Shown: piece by piece, positions 13,708 through 21,710 of the stretch
How the letters are laid out: every line of letters begins with the position of its first letter
Position numbering within the stretch: position 1 is the stretch's first letter
From: Avimonas intestinalis
Lineage (GTDB): Bacteria; Bacillota; Clostridia; Oscillospirales; Acutalibacteraceae
Assembly: GCA_904380375.1 (NCBI GenBank)
Contig: CAJFID010000035.1
Location: 1 to 24,887, forward strand
DNA: 24,887 nt
Reading direction: 5' to 3'
Translations under genes and position numbers: made by a program
The notes under the pieces: model-generated
The model's input: only the letters and a program-made list of their open reading frames with translations
What the model was told of the DNA's origin: nothing
The model's database searches: none

Positions 13708-15093
13708 ATGCGGCGGCAAAGTGCAGCGATACGGCAGCAGAGCCTGACGCAGGGGGCGATCACCGGCAGTCTGCTGCGGTTTGCGCTACCGATGATGGCC
13801 GGCAACCTGCTGCAGCAGCTTTACAATGTGGCGGATACCCTGGTCGTGGGGCGGTTTCTCGGGGCGGATGCGCTGGCGGCGGTGGGCTCTTCCTATACGC
13901 TGATGACCTTTATTACATCAATCCTGCTGGGGCTGTGCATGGGCAGCGGCGCGGTGTTTTCCCTGCGCTTCGGGGAAAAGGACGGCGAACGGCTGAAGGC
14001 GAGCGCGCTGCTTTCGTTCGTGCTGATCGCCGGGGTGGCCCTGGTGCTGAATGTCGCCGCCTTCCTGGGCCTGGACGGGATTCTCCTCCTGCTCCAGGTG
14101 CCGGAGAGTGTCGCCCCCTACATGCGGGATTACCTGTTCGTGATTTTTATGGGGATCGGCGCCACCTTCCTCTACAATTATTTTGCCTGCCTGCTGCGGG
14201 CGGTGGGGAATTCGGCCGTCCCCCTGCTTTTCCTGGGCGTGTCGGCCCTGCTCAACGTAGGGCTTGACCTGCTGTTTATTCTGGTGTTTTCCTGGGGCGT
14301 CGCGGGGGCGGCAATCGCGACGGTGATCGCGCAGTTTGTGTCGGGGATCGGCCTGGCGGCGTACACCCTTCTGGCTTTTCCGTCCCTTCGGCCCGCCCGG
14401 CGGCATATCCGCTGGGACCGGGCGGTTTTCCGGGAGATCGCGGGGTATTCCTTCCTAACCTGCGTGCAGCAGTCGATCATGAATTTTGGCATCCTTCTGG
14501 TGCAGGGGCGGGTCAACAGCTTCGGCCCCACGGTGATGGCGGCGTTTGCCGCAGCGGTCAAGATTGATTCCTTCGCCTATATGCCGGTGCAGGATTTCGG
14601 CAATGCGTTTTCCACCTTTGTGGCGCAGAATTACGGGGCCGGCCAGCCGGAGCGGATCCGGCGCGGGGCCCGCAGCGCCGGGGGGATGGCCCTGCTGTTT
14701 TGCCTGGCGGTCAGCGCCGTGGTCTGCCTGTTCGCCCGGCCCTTGATGACGATCTTTATCTCCCCGGAGGAGACGGCCGTCATAGAAGAAGGGGTGCGCT
14801 ATCTTTGGGTTGAAGGCTCCTGTTATGTGGGGATCGGGCTGCTGTTCCTCCTGTACGGCTTCTACCGGGCGGTTAAGCGGCCGGGGATGTCGGTGGTGCT
14901 GACCGTCCTCTCCTTGGGGACGCGGGTGATCCTGGCCTACGCCCTGTCCGCCATCCCCGCCGTCGGGGTGGTCGGCATCTGGGCTTCCGTCCCGATCGGC
15001 TGGCTGCTGGCGGACGCAGCTGGGGTTGGGTATTATCTCTGGCGCCGGGGCCACCTCCTCCCGCCGAAGCCGGGGGAAACCGGCACGGCATAG
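13708..15093 (+). CDS. MATE family multidrug / metabolite exporter
   Basis: A 461-aa membrane protein with about 12 helices in two similar halves. The ATG at 13708 is chosen because GGGAGAG (13695-13701) lies 6 bases upstream; the GTG at 13693 overlaps that site. Half 1 opens with LLRFALPMMAGNLLQQLYNVADTLVVGRFLGADALAAVG, given here only as the block at about residues 21-59, whose P, N and D residues are the family signature. Half 2 repeats the pattern from GYSFLTCVQQSIMNFGILLV, followed by MPVQDFGNAFSTFVAQNYGA. MATE proteins use Na+ or H+ gradients to export cationic drugs and metabolites. The divergent Lrp/AsnC gene and the palindrome at the promoter suggest ligand-controlled expression. Confidence 0.94.
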   Translation: MRRQSAAIRQQSLTQGAITGSLLRFALPMMAGNLLQQLYNVADTLVVGRFLGADALAAVGSSYTLMTFITSILLGLCMGSGAVFSLRFGEKDGERLKASALLSFVLIAGVALVLNVAAFLGLDGILLLLQVPESVAPYMRDYLFVIFMGIGATFLYNYFACLLRAVGNSAVPLLFLGVSALLNVGLDLLFILVFSWGVAGAAIATVIAQFVSGIGLAAYTLLAFPSLRPARRHIRWDRAVFREIAGYSFLTCVQQSIMNFGILLVQGRVNSFGPTVMAAFAAAVKIDSFAYMPVQDFGNAFSTFVAQNYGAGQPERIRRGARSAGGMALLFCLAVSAVVCLFARPLMTIFISPEETAVIEEGVRYLWVEGSCYVGIGLLFLLYGFYRAVKRPGMSVVLTVLSLGTRVILAYALSAIPAVGVVGIWASVPIGWLLADAAGVGYYLWRRGHLLPPKPGETGTA

Positions 15094-15143
15094 GAATTAC
15101 CGGGATTCAGGAAGGCGCGGCCATCCACAACAAAACACGAAAC

Positions 15144-15166
15144 GCGGGCCCCTTCCAGGGGCCCGC
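15144..15166. terminator. Hairpin between the MATE gene and the convergent PPOX gene
   Basis: GCGGGCCCC (15144-15152) pairs with GGGGCCCGC (15158-15166) around a 5-base loop. On the minus strand it is followed by a T-rich stretch, so it mainly suits the PPOX-type gene that ends at 15237. A second small hairpin, GGCGGC-AGC-GCCGCC at 15186-15200 followed by TTTTT at 15206-15210, faces the plus strand. Confidence 0.65.
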
Positions 15167-15236
15167 AAGCAGCATTCCGGAGGCAGGCGGCAGCGCCGCC
15201 CCCCGTTTTTATGTAAGTGTATAGACGAGTTTCCCG

Positions 15237-15701
15237 CTATTCGGCCGCCTTGCCGGAGATATACTCCACGTCCATCCGCAGCACCATCGTATTTTTGGCC
15301 GCGTCCCGTAAAGCGTCGGCTTTTTCAGCGGGTAAGGCAGGGGAATATTTTTCCAAGAACAGGCGGAAAGCGGCCTGCCGCTCATCCTCCCCGTAAACGA
15401 TGCGCACCTCCCCGAAGGCCATCGCGCTTTGATAGGCCATCCCCGGCTTCCGGGGCTGCACCTCGGCGCGGGCGACGGCCGTAAAGCAGGCGCGCCGGTC
15501 GCGCACGATGTTATCGAGCTTCTGCCCTTCGGCCGCGGTGTGGAAGTACAGCGCGTTGCCCGCCAGGACAAAGCAGAGCGGCACGCCGTAGGGCAGCCCG
15601 TCGTCGCACGCGGTGGACAGCACCCCGTACTCCGCCTTGCCCAGGATCCCCCGCGCATCGTCGTAGCTGGTTTTGCTGCGTATCTGCCGCATTCCGCGCA
15701 T
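15237..15701 (-). CDS. Pyridoxamine 5'-phosphate oxidase family (NimA-like) flavin-binding protein
   Basis: A 154-aa protein starting at the ATG at 15701, with AAGGAGG at 15710-15716 upstream; the frame is open further back but that part has no family match. The split-barrel FMN-binding fold is indicated by GILGKAEYGVLSTACDDGLPYGVPLCFVL-type strands (residues about 18-46), then ALYFHTAAEGQKLDNI and the RACFTAVARAEVQP strand, and an AMAFGEVRIV strand. The length and the 'YGVP' and 'YFH.A.EG.K' patterns match the NimA-like group, which includes nitroimidazole-resistance reductases and many uncharacterised flavoproteins. Resistance cannot be claimed from sequence alone. A 7-bp hairpin (15722-15738) lies just before its ribosome binding site. 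Confidence 0.88.
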   Translation of the reverse strand: MRGMRQIRSKTSYDDARGILGKAEYGVLSTACDDGLPYGVPLCFVLAGNALYFHTAAEGQKLDNIVRDRRACFTAVARAEVQPRKPGMAYQSAMAFGEVRIVYGEDERQAAFRLFLEKYSPALPAEKADALRDAAKNTMVLRMDVEYISGKAAE

Positions 15702-15748
15702 AGGAAACGCCTCCTTCTGCCGGCAGCCGTAGGCTGCCCTGCAAGATA

Positions 15749-15777
15749 AGCATACCACGAAACCGGTGCTTTGCCTA
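15749..15777 (-). promoter_or_regulatory. Probable promoter of the PPOX-type gene (minus strand)
   Basis: On the minus strand TAGGCA (15777-15772) and TATGCT (15754-15749) are 17 bases apart, with TGG before the -10 box. The -35 box matches consensus at four of six positions, so the extended -10 probably carries the recognition. Confidence 0.45.
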
Positions 15778-15892
15778 CCGCTTTTTGTCGAAAACCGGCG
15801 GAGAAAAGCCGGGAAACGCCGGCCGCTGCCCGGCATTCCGGGTGCTTTTGGGAAAAATACCCGCGGCTGCGCCCCTCCGGCCCGCGTAATGC

Positions 15893-15921
15893 TTGCAATC
15901 TCAACACAGCTATGCTAAAAT
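15893..15921 (+). promoter_or_regulatory. Promoter of valS
   Basis: TTGCAA at 15893-15898 and TAAAAT at 15916-15921 are 17 bases apart. The roughly 60-base leader to the valS start has one GC-rich hairpin but no T-box sequence, so valS does not share the tRNA-sensing control seen for thrS. Confidence 0.75.
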
Positions 15922-15991
15922 ATACAGAATTATAGAGGCAGCCTTGGCCGCGGCAAGCGGCCGCCGATTCTGACGACGAGGGATGATAGCG

Positions 15992-18613
15992 ATGGCGGAA
16001 CACAAACAGCTGGCGAAAACCTACGACCCCGGGGAAGTGGAGGACCGGATCTACCGGTTCTGGCTGGACGGCGGATACTTCCATGCCGAGGTAAACCCGG
16101 AGAAAAAACCGTACACCATCGTTATCCCGCCCCCCAATATCACGGGGCAGCTTCATATGGGCCACGCGCTGGACAATACCCTGCAGGATATCCTGATCCG
16201 CTGGCGGCGGATGCAGGGGTACGAAGCGCTGTGGATGCCGGGCACCGACCACGCGTCGATTGCCACCGAGGCCAAAATCGTGGAGGCGATGGCCAAGGAG
16301 GGGCTGAAGAAGGAGGACGTGGGCCGCGACGGCTTTTTGGAGCGGGCCTGGGCCTGGCGGAAGACCTACGGCAGCCGCATTATTGAGCAGCTCAAGAAGA
16401 TGGGCTCCTCCTGCGACTGGGAGCGGGAGCGCTTTACCCTTGACGAGGGCTGCTCCAAGGCGGTGCGGGAGGTGTTCGTCCGCCTGTACGAAAAGGGCCT
16501 GATCTACCGCGGGGAGCGGATCATCAACTGGTGCCCCCACTGCCGCACCTCGATCTCGGACGCGGAGGTGGAGTTTGAGGAGAAGGACGCCGCGTTCTAC
16601 CACCTGCGGTATCCCCTCGCGGACGGGAGCGGCTGCCTTGAGCTGGCGACCACCCGTCCCGAAACCATGCTGGGCGACACGGCGGTGGCCGTCCATCCGG
16701 ACGACGAGCGGTATGCCGCGTATGTGGGCAAAAACGTGATCCTGCCGCTGGTCAACAAGGAAATCCCCGTGGTGGCGGATTCGTATGTGGAGATGGATTT
16801 CGGCACCGGCGTGGTGAAGATCACCCCCGCCCATGACCCCAACGATTTTGAGGTCGGCCTGCGCCACGGCCTCCCGGTCGTCACCGTGACCGACGAGGGC
16901 GGCGTGATGAACGAGCTGGCCGGCAAATACCAGGGCATGACCATCATGGAGTGCCGCAAGGCGATCGTGAAGGATTTGCAGGAGCAGGGCTACCTGGTCA
17001 AGATCGAGCCCATGAAGCACAACGTCGGCACCTGCTACCGCTGCGGCACGGTGATCGAGCCGCGGGTGTCGACCCAGTGGTTCGTCAAAATGAAACCCCT
17101 GGCCGGCCCGGCGATTGACGCGGTCAAAAACGGCGAGACCAAATTCGTGCCCGAGCGGTTTGAAAAGGTGTATTACCACTGGATGGAAAACATCCGCGAC
17201 TGGTGCATCTCCCGCCAGCTCTGGTGGGGGCACCGCATTCCGGCCTGGTACTGCGAGGACTGCGGCGAGATGATCGTCAGCAGGCAGGATCCCTCCGTCT
17301 GCCCGAAGTGCGGCGGCGCCCACCTGCACCAGGATGAGGATACGCTTGATACTTGGTTTTCTTCGGCCCTGTGGCCCTTCTCTACCCTGGGCTGGCCGGA
17401 CAAGACGCCGGAGCTGGAATATTTCTACCCGACCGACACCCTGGTGACCGGGTACGACATCATCTTCTTCTGGGTGGCCCGCATGATCTTCTCCGGCATT
17501 GAGCAGATGGGGCAGGCGCCCTTCCACACGGTGTTCATGCACGGCCTGGTGCGGGATGCCCAGGGCCGCAAGATGTCCAAATCCCTGGGCAACGGCATTG
17601 ACCCGCTTGAGGTGATCGGCCAGTACGGCGCGGACGCCCTCCGCTTTACCCTGGCCACCGGCAACAGCCCCGGGAACGATATGCGCTTTACCGACGAGAA
17701 GGTGGAAGCCTCCCGCAACTTTGCCAACAAGCTGTGGAATGCTGCCCGCTTTATCCTGATGAATATCGGGGACAGCGAGGTCGCCCCCGGCCTGCCGGCG
17801 GAGCTGGCGCTGGAGGACAAGTGGGTTGTCTCCCGCTTCAATACCCTGTCCAAGGCGGTGACCGAGAACCTCGAAAAATTCGAGCTCGGCATCGCGGTGC
17901 AGAAGCTGTACGATTTCATCTGGGATAATTTCTGCGACTGGTATATCGAGCTGTGCAAATCCCGCCTCCAGGGCGAGGGGGCGGACAGCGCCCGCCGGGT
18001 GCTGGTCTGGGTGATGACCGGGATGCTCAAGCTGCTGCATCCGTTCATGCCCTTCATCACGGAGGAGATTTGGCAGACCCTGCCCCACGAGGGGGAGGCG
18101 CTGATGGTTTCCGCCTGGCCGGTTTACGATGAGGCGCTCGCCTTCCCGGCGGAGGAAAAGGAGATGGAGCGGCTGATGGACGCCATCCGCGCCATCCGGA
18201 ACCGCCGGGCCGAGATGAACGTGCCGCCCTCCAAAAAGGCGCAGGTGTATGTGGAGACCGGCTTTGCCGATACCTTCACCCGCGGCGCGGCCTTTATGGA
18301 ACGGCTGGCCTCCGCCTCCGAGGTGACGGTGGGAGAGCGGTTCGACCTCCCCGGCGCGGTGAGCATTGTCACCGCCGACGCCACCATCAAGATCCCGATG
18401 GACGAGCTGGTGGACAAGGAGGCGGAACGCGCCCGCCTGTCCAAGGAAAAGCAGACGGTTCAGAAGCAGCTGGACGGCGCGCTGGCCCGCCTGTCCAATG
18501 AGTCGTTTGTCTTGAAGGCCCCGGCCAACGTGGTGGAAACCGCGCGGGAAAACGCGGCCCGGCTCCAGGAAAAACTGGCGCTGCTGGAGCAAAGCCTCGC
18601 CGCCTTGGCATAA
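15992..18613 (+). CDS. Valyl-tRNA synthetase
   Basis: An 873-aa class I synthetase that charges tRNA-Val in the cytoplasm. The start is taken at the ATG at 15992 because GAGGG (15978-15982) lies 9 bases upstream but directly touches the alternative ATG at 15983. The HIGH motif is HMGH (55-58) in PPPNITGQLHMGH, and the KMSKS motif is perfect at 527-531 (GRKMSKSLGNGIDP). The CP1 editing domain lies between (TTRPETMLGDTAVAVHP, DFGTGVVKITPAHDPND), so mischarged threonine can be removed. Two CxxC pairs (CYRCG; CEDCG...CPKCGG) suggest zinc binding in the connective region. An anticodon-binding domain is followed by the C-terminal coiled coil typical of ValRS (EAERARLSKEKQTVQKQL). All parts are intact. 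Confidence 0.97.
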   Translation: MAEHKQLAKTYDPGEVEDRIYRFWLDGGYFHAEVNPEKKPYTIVIPPPNITGQLHMGHALDNTLQDILIRWRRMQGYEALWMPGTDHASIATEAKIVEAMAKEGLKKEDVGRDGFLERAWAWRKTYGSRIIEQLKKMGSSCDWERERFTLDEGCSKAVREVFVRLYEKGLIYRGERIINWCPHCRTSISDAEVEFEEKDAAFYHLRYPLADGSGCLELATTRPETMLGDTAVAVHPDDERYAAYVGKNVILPLVNKEIPVVADSYVEMDFGTGVVKITPAHDPNDFEVGLRHGLPVVTVTDEGGVMNELAGKYQGMTIMECRKAIVKDLQEQGYLVKIEPMKHNVGTCYRCGTVIEPRVSTQWFVKMKPLAGPAIDAVKNGETKFVPERFEKVYYHWMENIRDWCISRQLWWGHRIPAWYCEDCGEMIVSRQDPSVCPKCGGAHLHQDEDTLDTWFSSALWPFSTLGWPDKTPELEYFYPTDTLVTGYDIIFFWVARMIFSGIEQMGQAPFHTVFMHGLVRDAQGRKMSKSLGNGIDPLEVIGQYGADALRFTLATGNSPGNDMRFTDEKVEASRNFANKLWNAARFILMNIGDSEVAPGLPAELALEDKWVVSRFNTLSKAVTENLEKFELGIAVQKLYDFIWDNFCDWYIELCKSRLQGEGADSARRVLVWVMTGMLKLLHPFMPFITEEIWQTLPHEGEALMVSAWPVYDEALAFPAEEKEMERLMDAIRAIRNRRAEMNVPPSKKAQVYVETGFADTFTRGAAFMERLASASEVTVGERFDLPGAVSIVTADATIKIPMDELVDKEAERARLSKEKQTVQKQLDGALARLSNESFVLKAPANVVETARENAARLQEKLALLEQSLAALA

Positions 18614-18654
18614 AATTGCTGTTCACAGCGGCCCGGATATAGTTGCCGGGCACG

Positions 18655-18686
18655 AAAAAGGCCCCTCCGATCGGAGGGGCCTTTTT
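18655..18686. terminator. Perfect bidirectional terminator between valS and the convergent membrane-protein gene
   Basis: A 32-base perfect palindrome: AAAAAGGCCCCTCCGA at 18655-18670 and its exact complement at 18671-18686, with T runs on both strands. It can end transcripts from both convergent genes. Confidence 0.95.
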
Positions 18687-18704
18687 GCATCGCTGCGAGA
18701 CGTT

Positions 18705-19259
18705 TTACTGCTGCGGGTTTTGGTTGGTCGGCTGCTGCGGCTGCTGCGCAGGCTGGCCGTTCGGCGCCTGGGCCGGCTGCTGATACGGAGCCTGCGGCGC
18801 CTGGTTGTAGGGATACGGCTGCTGCGGCTGGCCGCCGGCCGGCGGGGTGGTGGTATACACCTTCTGGGTAACAATGCCGAACGCGCGGTTCGCCAGCGAG
18901 CTCAGGAGCGGGAGGTTCGCGTCCTGCCCCTTCGCCACCTTGACCAGCGCAACGATAACGAAGATCAGGATAATCAAGGAAACAATGCCGTCAATGAAGG
19001 AGAAGACGCCGGTAAAGAGATAGCCGGCCAGCGGGATGCGCTCCAGCACGTCAAAGATGCCGAGAACGCCGCTGACGACCGACCCCACCAGAGAGAGGAA
19101 GGACGCTTGCATAACCTGGCGGGTGGTCCATTCGTCCCGCTCCGCCACCAGGACGAAACCCAAGACCAGGAAGCAGAGGGTGGTCTGCCGCAGGAAGGCG
19201 AGGACGAACGCCAGCACTGCGTAGAACACCAAGGAGATGCCCAGTTTACCCTTACGCAT
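18705..19259 (-). CDS. Small membrane protein with Pro/Gln-rich tail, unknown function
   Basis: A 184-aa protein, not recognised. The ATG at 19259 follows AAAGGGG at 8 bases. Residues 1-112 contain about four hydrophobic segments (around 7-24, 27-40, 51-70 and 85-107) with a charged stretch AERDEWTTRQ between the second and third. The last 45 residues are almost entirely Pro, Gln, Ala, Asn and Tyr (PQQPYPYNQAPQAPYQQP), a low-complexity, probably disordered cytoplasmic or surface tail. A hydrophobic bundle followed by a PQ/PY-rich tail is common in small Gram-positive membrane proteins of unknown role (DUF4870-like or TM2-like). It has its own strong promoter and terminator, so it is a monocistronic unit. 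Confidence 0.85.
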   Translation of the reverse strand: MRKGKLGISLVFYAVLAFVLAFLRQTTLCFLVLGFVLVAERDEWTTRQVMQASFLSLVGSVVSGVLGIFDVLERIPLAGYLFTGVFSFIDGIVSLIILIFVIVALVKVAKGQDANLPLLSSLANRAFGIVTQKVYTTTPPAGGQPQQPYPYNQAPQAPYQQPAQAPNGQPAQQPQQPTNQNPQQ

Positions 19260-19364
19260 AACAAAAACCCCTTTATGTATAAATTTCCGGCTTTCCGCCG
19301 GCGGGGCAGCCCTTCCTTTCGGCCGGCAGGCGACTCCGGCAGGAACGGCCGCCCGTTTATTTAT

Positions 19365-19393
19365 AGTGTAGAAGAATTTTGTCCCGGTGTCAA
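19365..19393 (-). promoter_or_regulatory. Promoter of the membrane-protein gene (minus strand)
   Basis: On the minus strand a perfect TTGACA (19393-19388) and TACACT (19370-19365) are 17 bases apart. The leader to the start codon would be about 100 bases. Confidence 0.8.
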
Positions 19394-19513
19394 CGGGGTA
19401 TCGGTTTTTTTACCGAAATCTTCACCGAAAACGCCCGGTTCCGCTCTGCCGCGCATAGGGGAGAAAACCGGCGGCGTTCCTCCGGTTTTACCGGCTCAGC
19501 CGCAGGGAAATGG

Positions 19514-19542
19514 TTGACGCAGACGAGGCGGGCGGCTATAAT
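19514..19542 (+). promoter_or_regulatory. Promoter of the YbjN-type gene
   Basis: TTGACG at 19514-19519 and a perfect TATAAT at 19537-19542 are 17 bases apart. The -10 box overlaps the ATG at 19541, so that codon cannot be the start of translation. The leader is only about 22 bases. Confidence 0.88.
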
Positions 19543-19570
19543 GAAAAGCAACAGGAAGGGGCGAGGCATT

Positions 19571-20095
19571 ATGACCAAGCAGCTCAAAGCCATCCAGGAA
19601 TACTGCGATTCGCAAAACTGGAATTATTCGGTAAATGAAGAGAAAAATTACCTCACCATGCGCATGTCCCTGCGTTCGGTGGAATCCTGCACCATCTATG
19701 CCCAGGCGCGCGGGGAAGACGGCTTTACCATTTACACCGTTTTTCCGCTTAAGGCGCCGGAAGGCAAGCGCGACGCGGTCGCCGCCTTCCTGACCCGCGC
19801 CAATTACGGGCTGATCGTCGGCAATTTTGAATTGGATTTTGACGACGGGGAAATTCGGTACAAGGTCACGGCGATTAATGGGGAGGACAACCTCCTGCCG
19901 CCGGATGTCACCGAGCGCCTGTTTGATATGGGCTTCTGCATGTTTGACCGGTACGGGGAGGGGCTGCTGTCGGTTATCTACGGCAATGCGGCCCCGATTG
20001 AAACGGTTGACGCGATCGAATGCCGGGACGACGAGCAGGAAGAGGAGGACGCCCCGGTGGCGCCGACCGCTCTGGGCGGGACCATGCTTTCCTGA
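19571..20095 (+). CDS. YbjN-domain protein
   Basis: A 174-aa acidic cytoplasmic protein. The start is fixed at the ATG at 19571, because the promoter's -10 box rules out the upstream ATGs; AGGGGCGAGG lies just before it. The domain runs over residues 1-150: a helix (AIQEYCDSQNWNYSV), strands LTMRMSL and CTIYAQARGEDGFTIYTVF, the PEGKRDAVAAFLTRANYGL helix and the FELDFDDGEIRYK strand. This is the chaperone-like YbjN fold. The C-terminus is acidic (RDDEQEEEDAP) and probably disordered. YbjN proteins affect motility and stress phenotypes in Enterobacteria, but no molecular role is established for this branch. A terminator follows at 20142-20167. Confidence 0.85.
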   Translation: MTKQLKAIQEYCDSQNWNYSVNEEKNYLTMRMSLRSVESCTIYAQARGEDGFTIYTVFPLKAPEGKRDAVAAFLTRANYGLIVGNFELDFDDGEIRYKVTAINGEDNLLPPDVTERLFDMGFCMFDRYGEGLLSVIYGNAAPIETVDAIECRDDEQEEEDAPVAPTALGGTMLS

Positions 20096-20141
20096 CCCAG
20101 CGCAGGACAGGCAAAGGCAGAGACAGGCAGACGAAAACGAG

Positions 20142-20167
20142 CCGGCCGGAGTACGGCCGGTATTTTT
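20142..20167 (+). terminator. Terminator of the YbjN-type gene
   Basis: CCGGCCG (20142-20148) pairs with CGGCCGG (20154-20160) around a GAGTA loop, followed by TATTTTT. It lies 47 bases after the stop codon. Confidence 0.85.
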
Positions 20168-20262
20168 CCGCCTTTTCCCGCTGCTTCCCAGTGCGGTGGG
20201 CCCTATGCGGCACTCGGCGGGAAGGCAGGAGGCGGCAGAGTTGCGGCAGGAGGACGCCCACC

Positions 20263-21147
20263 ATGCAGAACACGCTTTTCCCAGAACCTCTTCCGGCACA
20301 GGCGATGACCCACGGCGGGAAATTCCACGCAGACGACGTATTTTCCGCCGCCCTGCTGCGGCTTCTCCGCCCCGGGCTGCGGATCCGGAGGGGGTTCTGC
20401 GTGCCGGAGGGCTTTGACGGGCTGGTGTTTGATATCGGTGACGGGCAGTTTGACCATCACCAAAAGGGGGCGCCGGTGCGGGCGAACGGCGTGCCCTACG
20501 CCGCCTTCGGCTTGCTGTGGCAGGCTTACGGCCCTGCCGTCCTGGCCGCCGGGGGACTGCCGCCGGAAGCGGCGGAGGAGGAAGCCGCCCGCTTTGACGA
20601 AGGTTTTGTCCAGCCGCTGGACCGGGACGACAACACCGGCTGCGGGCATCCCGTCGCGGATATCATCGCCTCGTTCAACCCCGCCTGGGATGCGGATACG
20701 CCGAGCGACGGCTGCTTTGAGCAGGCGGCTGCCTTTGCCGGCGTGATCCTGGAAAGGCGGCTTGGGCTCATCTACGCCGCCCGCCGGGCGAAGGCGCTGG
20801 TTGAGCAGGCCCTGGCCCGGATGCAGGACGGCGTGGTGGTGCTGGAGCGCTTCGCCCCGTGGAAGGGGGTGCTGGTTCCCTCGGCCGCCCGGTTTGTCGT
20901 CTATCCCTCCCAGCGGGGCGGCTGGTCGGCGCAGGCGGTGCCGGCGGAAAACGGGAACGGCGCGCTGAAATGCCCCTTCCCGGCCTCTTGGGCGGGGTGC
21001 CCGGAGCCGGAGCTGCCGGCTTTATCCGGCGTCCCCGACTTGACCTTCTGCCATAACAGCCGTTTTTTGGTTTCCGCCAAAACCAAAGAGGGGGCGGCTG
21101 CCGCCTGCCGGGCCGCGCAGCGGGAACAGGGCGGCCTTCTGCAATAA
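20263..21147 (+). CDS. MYG1 family (UPF0160) DHH-like phosphoesterase or exonuclease
   Basis: A 294-aa protein starting at the ATG at 20263, with GGCAGGAGG 9 bases upstream; the open frame further upstream runs through the preceding terminator. The N-terminal motif MTHGGKFHADDVFSAALL (15-32) and VFDIGDGQFDHHQKG (55-69) carry the His/Asp metal-binding residues of the family, and DDNTG with the HP-x-ADIIASFNP block follows. The C-terminal half shows the WKGVLVPS...FVVYPS and FCHNSRFLVSAKTKEGA blocks. The eukaryotic member MYG1 is a 3'-5' RNA exonuclease; bacterial members are not well studied, so nuclease activity here is inferred. Length is close to the bacterial family norm. Confidence 0.9.
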   Translation: MQNTLFPEPLPAQAMTHGGKFHADDVFSAALLRLLRPGLRIRRGFCVPEGFDGLVFDIGDGQFDHHQKGAPVRANGVPYAAFGLLWQAYGPAVLAAGGLPPEAAEEEAARFDEGFVQPLDRDDNTGCGHPVADIIASFNPAWDADTPSDGCFEQAAAFAGVILERRLGLIYAARRAKALVEQALARMQDGVVVLERFAPWKGVLVPSAARFVVYPSQRGGWSAQAVPAENGNGALKCPFPASWAGCPEPELPALSGVPDLTFCHNSRFLVSAKTKEGAAAACRAAQREQGGLLQ

Positions 21148-21270
21148 GGGATCCGTTTGATGCGGTTCGGGAAGCCCGGCCGCGGCCTCTTTCCCTCCAT
21201 CCGGCTATGGCGGCCGGGTGGCATAGGGGAGTGCCGGAAAAGCAAAAGCAGGCGTTGGGGGATGGGAAAT

Positions 21271-21574
21271 GTGAAAAACGTGGTGCTGAGCGCCGACGGT
21301 GACCGGATGGTGTATTCGGTACCGGATATTGTTGCGGAGAACTTGCAGGAGTACTGCCTAAGGTTCTGTGACCGATGGCTTCCGACCAGCCCCCCATGCC
21401 GAAAAATACCGGGTCGGCGGGGGATATTGCTACAATGAAGCGGATTTTATCGCGTATCTTAACCGCTGGGTTTTCCCGGAACAGCCGTCCAAGCTGGTTG
21501 AAAGCCTGGGATGGATCGCTTTTGACCAGGAGCTGCCGGATGGCTATCAAGGCCTGCCGCAATTCCATTTTTAA
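21271..21574 (+). pseudogene. Frameshifted small gene, unknown conserved-looking protein
   Basis: Two overlapping frames read as one protein of about 100 aa broken by one extra base. The first part, from the GTG at 21271 (GGGGGA 8 bases before it), reads KNVVLSADGDRMVYSVPD and ends near FCDRWLPTSP. The second part, in the +2 frame, reads HAEKYRVGGGYCYNEADF, then IAYLNRWVFPEQ, and ends in LPQFHF at 21574. The junction is a run of six C at 21390-21395; five would keep the frame. Either the gene is a recent pseudogene, the homopolymer is a sequencing error, or the run varies in length naturally. I know no function for it. The 123 bases before it hold no promoter that I can support. Confidence 0.75.
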
Positions 21575-21674
21575 TCGTGCGCTTCCGCAGGCGATGAGGC
21601 GTGCTGCCGCTGTCGTGCGATACAGGAAAGCGGGGCCGGGCCGCAAGGGCCGGGGGGAAATTTGCCGCTGCCGC

Positions 21675-21703
21675 TTGACTTTTGGGCGGACGGGTGATAC
21701 ATT
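21675..21703 (+). promoter_or_regulatory. Promoter of the thrS T-box transcript
   Basis: TTGACT at 21675-21680 and TACATT at 21698-21703 are 17 bases apart, with a TGA before the -10 box. It sits where the T-box leader should begin, about 375 bases before thrS. Confidence 0.75.
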
Positions 21704-21710
21704 GATAAAA

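Noticed and set aside
15209..18592. An 1127-codon open frame on the minus strand opposite valS
   Set aside because: It is antisense to a complete valyl-tRNA synthetase and shows no recognisable domain, only His/Gly/Arg/Pro-rich composition expected from the reverse of GC-rich codons. Its far end also overlaps the real PPOX-type gene in another frame.
19379..19570. N-terminal extension of the YbjN-type protein
   Set aside because: The -35 and -10 boxes (19514-19542) lie inside it, and the candidate ATG at 19541 overlaps the -10 box.
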